Both the position numbers and the translations under genes were made by a program. The notes beneath the pieces were generated by a model. It ran no database searches, was not told the origin of the DNA, and saw only the letters and a list, made by a program, of their open reading frames with translations. Shown here one piece after another: positions 56,346 through 64,000 of a stretch of DNA of 64,000 nt. How positions within the stretch are numbered: the first letter of the stretch is position 1; each line of letters opens with the position of its first letter. This DNA is from Callorhinus ursinus (Eukaryota > Chordata > Mammalia > Carnivora > Otariidae), in assembly GCF_003265705.1 (NCBI RefSeq), contig NW_020312848.1, forward strand, positions 53,791,520 to 53,855,519. The letters run 5' to 3'.

Positions 56346-58232
56346 CACAGCTGCTAGACTCAAGAGATTGCAATGGAGAGCCAATAATCAAAACATTTGA
56401 ACCATGTAAACGTAAATTAGTATTTGCTGAAAGTGTCAGTTGAGGGAGGTAAGGGATCTATCTTGTCACTTGAGATAAGCTACTTTCTGCTGGTCTACTC
56501 ACCCAGTAAAAAATAATACATTTAAAATAGAATGGCTCTCCTTGTGTACAAATTTAACTTTTTAAAACTCATTTTTTTAGAGATTGTGTGACCACAGGAT
56601 TGGGAGTAGGTATACACCTCATACAGATTTTACCTTTTAACTTGACTCAAAGCATTAATCTTCAGGCTGTTTTGCTCTCTTGACAAGCCACATTTGTCAG
56701 CAAGAAAAATGGTCACAGCTATGTTAAAAGTTAAAAAAAAAAAAAAGTAATCAAACAAAACCCTTCACCCAACTTACTGATTAAATTATAAATTTGGGAA
56801 CTAAGGTTTAAGCTCTTTCTGTGGTCTGACTTTCAATGACATTAAAAGGATGCATTTCAAAAACCAAGGATTCCTTAAATTACCTAGCATTTAAATTCTG
56901 GGTTCATTGAACCTCTTTAACAACCACCTTATAACTTCTGAAATTATATTACTAAATAGCTTCTAGAAGGCCCAATATATTTCCTGTGAATGATCTCACA
57001 AACCTGGAGGCTTAAGAAAACAATACTGTGAAATACGAACACTTTTGAAGGATTGATAGAAAAAAATAAAGACTGAAAGCCACTGTGTGCTAAGATTTTA
57101 TTAGGTTACCCCACCTGCAAAAACAGATGCTATATCTGTTTCACATCATTTTGTCAGTGCTATTTTAGGCACTTTCTAAATGATAATCAATCTTGATTTT
57201 AGACATTGAAAACTTTTAAAGTTTTAAAGATATCTCTGCCATACATAGCTATTGTAGCACCACGTGTTTAAAGAGTATCTTCTTTCAATTAAGATTAAAT
57301 TTTGGATGGTAAAAGGAATTACTCCCCATCTTATTTTTTCCCCCAAAATAATAGAGGGTTGATCATACTCACACCCACACCCGTTTATAGCAGTTGTTTT
57401 TCAGAAAACAGACTATAATCCCAGCTATTTCTTTAAAATCATTTGAAAATAAAACAATAAGTATTTGATTACAGCTTTTAAAATCATCTGTTCACATCTA
57501 ACTACATAAGCATATGAGTCAGCTGGGGAAAGTGTGAAATTTGTCTTATTTATTTATTTGACTCTAACTCCATAGTTTCCTTATCCAGGATACCCCACCC
57601 TTCTACTGTGTGGCTTCCTACTCTTCCTCCCTGGTAGAGTCAGAGTAGAGAGTTAAAGAAGAAAAATGGATTTACCACAGGAAACAGAGAAGTTGTATGC
57701 GAACAGAATGTGACCTTTAAAAATAGATTTGTGCCTCTCCACTTTTTGTTTTCTGTGGAGAGACTGTAGGGCAGTTTAGCATTTTTTTTTTTTTTTATCT
57801 TTCTGTCAGGTAATGGGGTTGTAAAAGTTGACTTTGATGATGGGATGGTACCATGAGAAGAAATTATTCAGTAGAATCAGAGATTATTTGTCTTTGATTC
57901 ACAGAGACTTGTCTATAATTCTACTGATGTTCCCAGTTCTTTCTCTAGTGGCAGAACTGGGATTTTTGATAATTCTCAAGTACCAGAGAATTATTTTGAG
58001 AGAATTGGAGGCAAATTTTTATTATTAACTTTTTTAACCGTCAATATATATGCATGTTTTTTGCATCATTTTGAGGTTGCAGTAACTAAGTCAAATTTAA
58101 GTGGCATTTTGCCCAAAGGAATATAAAGCAACATTCCATTAAAAAAAATCAAAGAATTGTATACTTAGAGGTGTTCATAACATAATATGAAAAGAAATTG
58201 CCTTGAAATTACCCCTAAGTTGCAATTCAGTA

Positions 58233-58468
58233 CCACCACAATTTTATTTTTTTATTTTTTATTTTTTTAAAGATTTTATTTATTTATTAGAGAGAGACTG
58301 AAAGAGAGAGAGAGCCCAAGAGGGGGTAGGGTCAGAGGGAGAAGCCGACTCCCTGCTGAGCAGGGAGCCGGATGTGGGACTCGATCCCGGGACTCCGGGA
58401 TCATGACCTGAGCCGAAGGCAGTCGCTTAACCAACTGAGCCACCCAGGCGCCCCCCACCACAATTTTA
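58233..58468 (-). mobile_element. Can-SINE, complete, with 14-bp target-site duplication
   Basis: SINE body 58247-58454, minus strand: long T/ATTTTTT tail, 'aaagattttatttatttatt', GA-rich segment, 'gagccggatgtgggactcgatcccggg', inverted head ending 'ccacccaggcgcccc'. Perfect flanks 'ccaccacaatttta' at 58233-58246 and 58455-58468. Confidence 0.96.
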
Positions 58469-61290
58469 GATGCTTCAAGTCAGACTATGATAATATTGTG
58501 GTGACATTTCTTTTTTTATTCTTTGCCAGCATCTCAGAAAACTATGGAACATACACTGAAAACTAAAGTACTTTGGATAAGGTTTTCTCAGACCACTAGT
58601 AATTACTGGAAAGAAAATGAAAATAAAAATCCACCCTTTACCAAATATCAGAAATTGCAGAACACAATGGAAGATATCTTTGCTGCTTAGTCAGCACTAC
58701 TAATATGAAATTAATAGCATTGCAAATTCTGGAATATTTTAAAAAATTGAAACTGATGTGATATTCAGTTAACAAAGACTCGTGCCACTGAAATGTGTAT
58801 GCACCAGCCTACTGGTAAAAATTTGATAGCATGCTTCTAATGTTCCTCTAAAACAAGTCATGTCTGAAATGATGTTTAGCTGGTCTTTTACCTGTGCCAT
58901 AAAACGAAGGCCCTATCAATTTTATTTATTTTTTAGTTTTCATTGTTTTCATTTTTGAAATGTTCACTGTCTCATTCTAATAATGACAGGTGGCACGGTT
59001 TTATGCCAGTGCAGTAAATTTCACTGTCTCATGGACAGTTCTTTGTGAAAGTACCATCACGGGCACAAGCAGCCACAACTGTCTTCATCATCTCTCCTAC
59101 AGAGAGGGCATGAAAGTTTTCAGTTTTTTACTTTACCCATTACCACATATATGAACTGTAAAATCTAACAAGCCTGGGGCTTTTATGAATCCTTGATCAA
59201 AGTTAAAACTTGACATGCGCTACAATGTATTGGTGGTTTCCAGGTCAGAATGTGGGTCCAGAGGCTCAATATTCCCTGCAGCCCTTTAAAGCCCAGGTTG
59301 TTCTAAGATACACCTCATTGCAAAAAGGTCCTGCGAAAAATACCAAATACGTTTTGTTCATTAAAATACTGTTCCCACTAATATTTAATAGTTTCAATAG
59401 AATTCCAAATATTGTACTTGTTAGAGAGCTATTTACAACATTTCAAGAAGACAAAAAAAAATTTCCATAGAATAAGAAAAAAAAAGAATTCCAAATATTA
59501 TGTTACTGCTATAATTGTATTTTTCTTGACCAACAAAATTTCCTTTTTAGTAGCACAAACTTTCAGCAATTTTGATACATTTTTATTTTCTATGTAGTGA
59601 TTATTTTCACTTAACTGAGAAATCAGTTATTTGTGGCTTGAGGAGAAGGCTGTATTTATTAGATTATAAGTAGTCTTTTGTTTTTTGGATAAATAGAATT
59701 TTAGCCAAAATATATTTTTTTCAGCTACTTAAACATCACGGAGCTGATTTAGAAACTCTTTGTATAGACCAAATCTTACATGCTATTCCGGCAGGACACT
59801 TTCTTTAGCTTAAAATTATGTGCCTAGGATGAGATACCAAAAATGGTGAAACAATTTTCCAAAATAAATAAGCATTTATTGATTTACTTTAAAAAATATT
59901 ACTTAGGGTCATCCCCCTATGGTATGACTGTTCCCCCTATCAATAACTGTTATTTTAAAAAATTAAAATAATTATATTAAAATATTTTTATAGTCAAAGA
60001 GAAAAATATTAACTTTTGTTTATCAGAAAGAAATATAAATGTTGCAGCATCTGCTACAAACGTAATACTAAGCTTTATTCCGCTGTGAGAGTGTCAACTG
60101 CACCTGCTTCAATTGATGTTGTCCAGTTTTTTAAGAAATTACACACAAGAAATTAAAATCTAGCTAAGTTAGACTTTTAAGGATGAATGTCTGAAAAACA
60201 TAATGTGCCAGTGTGATGCATTATATATGCATCGACTGTACTGTTATTTCTGTCTCATTAGCAGAGGGTAACATTTTTATAGGTAAAATAGCAAAAAGAG
60301 AGAATAGTTCATGTTTTAGAAACTTTCCTCCTACAAACTGATTTTTCCAAATGATCAGAAATGACTAGTTAATTTAGAAGTATAGAATTGAGTTTTAGTA
60401 TGCAAGGAAGTACATAATTTATCATACGTTAAACTGGTTCATTCCTACCTACAACTTCAGAAAATGCATTGAATGCTCATTGGAGCACCTGAAGTTAATA
60501 AAGCTAGAAGAAATATATTATTAAATCATCTGAAACCCACCCCCCTGCTTCTTGCACTGTAATGTATATATAATATTGCTATTTAACTCTTCAGGTATGT
60601 ATATAGAATGAATCAACCTAAAATTTAAATTTCCTGAAGAATTCAAGCTATGTTTAAAACTCTTTAAATGTCCAGCAATACCCAGTCTAGCTTGGTAGCT
60701 TTATTAAATATTTGTTTATTTGTTTTTTTAATTACACTCAAGTTTACACATGCATGTCCCATGGTTGATAAAAAATTGTGTAAAATAGTGTAATAATATT
60801 GACTTCAAGAAGCTTATAATCTAGTAGAATCTGGTGGAGCAAAGAAAGTAACTGGTTTATCCAGACTATGAGTTCAAAGATGACAAGTAAATTTCAGAAT
60901 GTACAAAAGAAATATCGGTTGACGATGATGTAAATTTAGAGTAGTTACATCCTCATAGTAGCAGAATTTAAGTGTTGTGAAATTATCTGTGTGCTCAATA
61001 AGAGCTTCCTTTTTTCCTATTGTGTTTGCCTTTTATTGTAAGACTAGAACAAGTTATTTTTTTTAATTTCAGAATAATTACTTATATTTAAGAAAATACA
61101 CGACAGTGGGTTTTTTTAATTGTAGTTAGATGATTAGCTAGTATGGACAGAGAGGAATGAATATATTTTACTCAAGACCACCTGCTTTAAATTGTGTTAT
61201 TCTCTAAAAATAATGGAACAATTTTATAGTGTTCAAGTGACATTTATGTTCCTCATCTCGTATTATTTTTCCAAAAGATCTTTTGAAATA
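58469..61290. other. Repeat-poor unique DNA
   Basis: About 2.8 kb with no recognised element apart from a weak L2-like word at about 60790-60860 ('gacttcaagaagcttataatctagtagaatctgg', minus orientation). The frames at 59210-59597 have no family features. Confidence 0.5.
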
Positions 61291-61294
61291 AGAG

Positions 61295-61455
61295 GAGGAC
61301 ACAATATTATTATTTCCACTTATAGATAATGAAATGGAGATTTTAAAAGTTCAACACTGTACAATAAAGGCCCACAGAGATTGGATGACTACAGATTGAC
61401 TTGACCTTGGTCTGCATGTCTTCAAGTCCAGGGCTATATTCCCTATAACATCTTC
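61295..61455 (-). mobile_element. MIR SINE, diverged
   Basis: 'attattatttccacttatagataatgaaatggagat', 'ggcccacagagattggatgac', 'cttgaccttggtctgcatgtcttcaagtccagggctatattccc' follows inverted MIR order. Confidence 0.6.
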
Positions 61456-61764
61456 TGTTATCAATGCAAGACTGTTGAAATGGTTTACTTTATAAAATTA
61501 TTGGCTATAAATATTAATTACTGCCTCACAGAATCCATTGTTTAATTATTATAGAGGTTTTCTTTCTTGAACTTGGCTCTACTTAGTTTTGCTTTTACTA
61601 ATGGGGAAAAAGGCTGCAAATATAACTTATGTTTATAAATTTTAAAATAGTCATCAAGAAGTGCAGAGGTATCATTTACCGTGTTTGGTTTCTATCCTTA
61701 GATGAACTCCACAATGATTTGGACTTAATCCATTTCAAAACATTTGCTCATCTCGTCTAGATCA

Positions 61765-61930
61765 TTTCAATAAATATTTATTGACTACCAATTCTAGGCA
61801 CTGTAGTCACAAAAAAATATGTAGTCCTTGCTCCTGAAGGTAGAAGTATAATAAGTTAAATATATACATGTGGAAAAAATGATTAAAATATAGTCTGGTT
61901 AAGTGCAATACAAGCGGTGGAAAATAGCAG
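61765..61930 (-). mobile_element. L2 LINE 3' end
   Basis: 'atttcaataaatatttattgactaccaattctaggcactgtagtcac', 'gtccttgctcctgaaggtag', 'ggttaagtgcaatacaagcggtgg' is the L2 terminus in reverse. Confidence 0.75.
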
Positions 61931-62023
61931 TGGAAAATTATTAACTCTAAAGGACCATACAAGGTCAGTAACTAGGAGCAGAATATTAATAGCCTATTTA
62001 TATAACATGGCATGGTATTAATT

Positions 62024-62073
62024 ATCCTAAGCCAGAAGTGATCTTGATAGATAGCAATCTAATTAATATCAGA
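62024..62073 (+). repeat. 50-bp direct repeat, copy 1
   Basis: Identical over 50 bases to 63236-63285, starting 'atcctaagccagaagtgatc' and ending 'aattaatatcaga'. Bases outside do not match. No tail and no target duplication is visible. Confidence 0.97.
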
Positions 62074-62361
62074 AATAAGTTATTCTTATACCAAAGGACA
62101 CATTTTAGTAAATATTCCACATTTTCAACTAGTTAGAAAGTATATATTTTTCAGCATCATCTCATTTAATTTTATAGGTGTACTTGGCAAATAATTTATC
62201 TTGGAGCATATGTCAGGATGATCTTTTCTTGGGTGGGTGGCTTTGTTTCATTTTCACTGTCCTTGTTGGGCATCTCTCTTTCCTCAGGAAGATGTTGTCT
62301 CTTACACTCAGGTTGTTTGTTAAAGTCCATGGAGCCATACTTATCTGATGGCCCAGAAGAA

Positions 62362-62531
62362 CAGTTCTCAAAGTGTGAGTTCTAGACCAGATGCAACATG
62401 ACCTGGGAATTTATAACATGTGCAAATTCCCAAGCCCCTCCTGAGACCTACTGAATCAGAAACTCTGGAGGTGGAGCTCAGCAATTACTCTACAGATAAT
62501 TCTGATGCAGGCTCAAGTCTGAGAACCACTG
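62362..62531 (+). mobile_element. MER20 (hAT-Charlie) DNA transposon
   Basis: The left end 'cagttctcaaagtgtgagttctagaccag', the middle 'gacctgggaatttataacatgtgcaaattc' and 'gagacctactgaatcagaaactctggagg', and the right end 'aagtctgagaaccactg' match MER20 almost word for word. It is nearly full length. It is non-autonomous and carries no protein. Confidence 0.92.
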
Positions 62532-63424
62532 GCCTAAAAGAAATGTACTATTAGTACTTAGGAAGAGTCATAAGGTTCAGCTCACTGTGGTTCAATATCT
62601 ATCAAAAGCTTGTTTGAATGTAATTGTGGAGGACTGCATGCAGGATACACACTGCATCCATTCCTTTATATCCTCTAAAATCTAACCTGATTAAGTAGAC
62701 TTGCTGATAGCCTCATAGCTATACCACCATCATATAGTCTCCCTATAAAATGGCTTAATACCAGCAGCCTATATTGAGGAACATTATAATTTTTTTAGGG
62801 ATATTATAATTTAAACAATTCAGTTTGCTATTTTACGTAATCTAGGAATGTTGTAGGGAATGTTGTTCAGTACCTTCTCCAGTGTTTGCTACCTAAGATC
62901 CCATGGGGAGAAAATGTAACTCAAATTTCACTGTTAGGAACAGTTGTGATTATGAGCAACTGATTTCCTTTCATTTTACACAATGAACCTTGTAATTTGA
63001 TTATGATTCTCTCTTCATATGAGTTTTAGAAATCTTAGCATTAAATCTGTGGCTGACCTCTAGCAAATATATCACAATTAATGATGTGCCCATTTGGTCT
63101 TATATTTCAAAACGTTTTTTCCCTTGTCTTTTTTTTTTTCTTTTTTAGCTTTCAACTTCCCTTCTTATTTTATGCAATGTAATAGCTAAGTCCCTTTTGA
63201 CAAGTTGAAAGATTGTTTTAAATAACTAACAAATAATCCTAAGCCAGAAGTGATCTTGATAGATAGCAATCTAATTAATATCAGATAATATTAAAAATTA
63301 TGTGCACATAGAAAATGCTGAACTGCACAAGATTTTACCAAAAACTAGAAGTGTTCAAAAAGGATATCCACAGTTCTTAATGAAGATAGTGGAATCAAGA
63401 ATGGATAGAGTTGGTAGAGATACT
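62532..63424. other. Unique DNA
   Basis: About 900 bp with no recognised transposon. It contains copy 2 of the 50-bp repeat and a T-rich patch at about 63115-63146. Confidence 0.5.
63236..63285 (+). repeat. 50-bp direct repeat, copy 2
   Basis: Second identical copy, in the same orientation, 1212 bp downstream of copy 1. Confidence 0.97.
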
Positions 63425-63545
63425 CTAGTCAAAATAAGAAACTGAAGCTTCGAGTAGTTCAGGGATTTGCCAATGGCCACAGAAGCTAGCTAATAATGGT
63501 AGAACCAAGATGAGAATTTGACTCACTTAACTCAGATGTCTAAGT
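63425..63545 (-). mobile_element. MIR SINE fragment
   Basis: 'aataagaaactgaagcttcgagtagttcagggatttgccaatggccacagaagctagctaataatggtagaaccaagatgagaatttgac' is the inverted MIR core. Confidence 0.75.
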
Positions 63546-63599
63546 ACTTTCTATGGTCTTATGAGGCCCGAAATCTTCACCACAATTTAAAGTTATACG

Positions 63600-63690
63600 T
63601 TTATGCTATAAATATAATATGTAGGTGTATTTATGTATATATACATGTACATATATATGTGTGCATATAACATGTGTAATATATCCCTTT
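63600..63690. repeat. (TATG/TATA)n AT-rich stretch
   Basis: Irregular alternating TA, TG and CA words over about 90 bp. Self-complementary 'atatatacatgtacatatatat' words occur. Confidence 0.75.
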
Positions 63691-63768
63691 ATGTTATGTG
63701 TTCTTTATTTATATCAGACCTTTAAAGGTACAGAGATTTGAGAGATTAGGTTAAGAAGTTACGGCCTC

Positions 63769-63996
63769 AAAAGCTGTTTACCAGGGGCACCCGGGTGGCT
63801 CAGTCATTAAACGTCTGCCTTCGGCTCAGGTCCTGGTCCCAGGGTCCCAGAGATCAAGCCCCGCATCGGGCTCCCTGCTCCACGGGAAGCCCGCTTCTCC
63901 CTCTCCCACTCCCCCTGCTTGTGTTCCCTCTCTCACTGTGTCTCTCTCTGTCAAATAAATAAATAAAATACTAAAAAAAAAAAAAAGCTATTTGCC
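63769..63996 (+). mobile_element. Can-SINE, complete, at the window end
   Basis: SINE body about 63784-63982: 'ggggcacccgggtggctcag' head, GC-rich centre, arctoid-type CT segment, AATAAA tail and A14 run. Flanks 'aaaagctgtttacc' (63769-63782) and 'aaaagctatttgcc' (63983-63996) are the target duplication, 12 of 14 identical. Confidence 0.95.
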
Positions 63997-64000
63997 CAAA

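Larger units (their letters stand above)
55820..58232. other. Mostly unique DNA with MIR pieces
   Basis: Apart from MIR fragments at 56140-56345 nothing is recognised. Homopolymer runs: A at about 56730-56743 and T at about 57782-57797, neither with flanking duplications. The frame at 57828-58028 is unsupported. Confidence 0.5.

Overview
The window is nuclear DNA from a caniform carnivore, most likely an arctoid (bear, seal or mustelid line) rather than a dog. The evidence is eleven tRNA-Lys-derived Can-SINEs, with the head 'ggcgcctgggtggctcag' and a tail ending in AATAAAT repeats plus 'aaaatcttt', together with carnivore-type LINE-1 3' ends. The Can-SINE bodies carry the 'cccctgcttgtgttccctctctc' type of pyrimidine segment rather than the usual dog one. 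The DNA is AT-rich. I found no protein-coding gene that I can support, no RNA gene and no CpG island. The longest open frames are antisense or in-sense shadows of LINE-1 or of simple repeats. It reads as a gene desert or the inside of a large intron.

Layout. 1-3180 is repeat-poor. 3180-5873 holds ancient L2 and MIR copies and a hAT-type DNA transposon split by a Can-SINE; part of that composite is duplicated 820 bp upstream. 6471-7059 is a short young L1 tail. 9560-10655 is an old L1 carrying a SINE. 13428-14716 is L2. 14717-17246 is the longest repeat-free stretch and carries clustered homeobox/POU/forkhead-like motifs. 17247-20340 holds two L1s and two SINEs. 20690-25225 is MIR, L2 and a SINE with a perfect 19-bp target-site duplication. 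26560-31337 holds a fossil LTR-like repeat, a hAT remnant and an almost complete Tigger element with TA duplications. 34150-35925 is one L2 broken by three later retro-insertions. 36701-36838 is a (TTCC)n tract containing a 10-N assembly gap. 37255-38720 is a run of L2 pieces in the same orientation. 44022-44096 is a 37-bp tandem duplication. 47650-49731 is L2 plus two SINEs and a 41-bp micro-retrocopy. 50067-55819 is a 5.1-kb L1 with both ORFs, dead, flanked by about 315-bp direct repeats. 55820-64000 is mostly unique DNA with MIR, L2, MER20 and two SINEs.

There are no genes acting together here. What the window shows is retrotransposition history: L2/MIR and DNA transposons first, then old L1s, then carnivore L1s and Can-SINEs, many nested. 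The observations most worth a second look are the L1 with a roughly 315-bp target-site duplication, two extremely short retro-insertions (a 37-nt mRNA end and a tail-only insertion), a perfect 50-bp repeat 1.2 kb apart, and the duplicated hAT/SINE junction. Repeat family names are from memory of consensus sequences; exact subfamilies need RepeatMasker.
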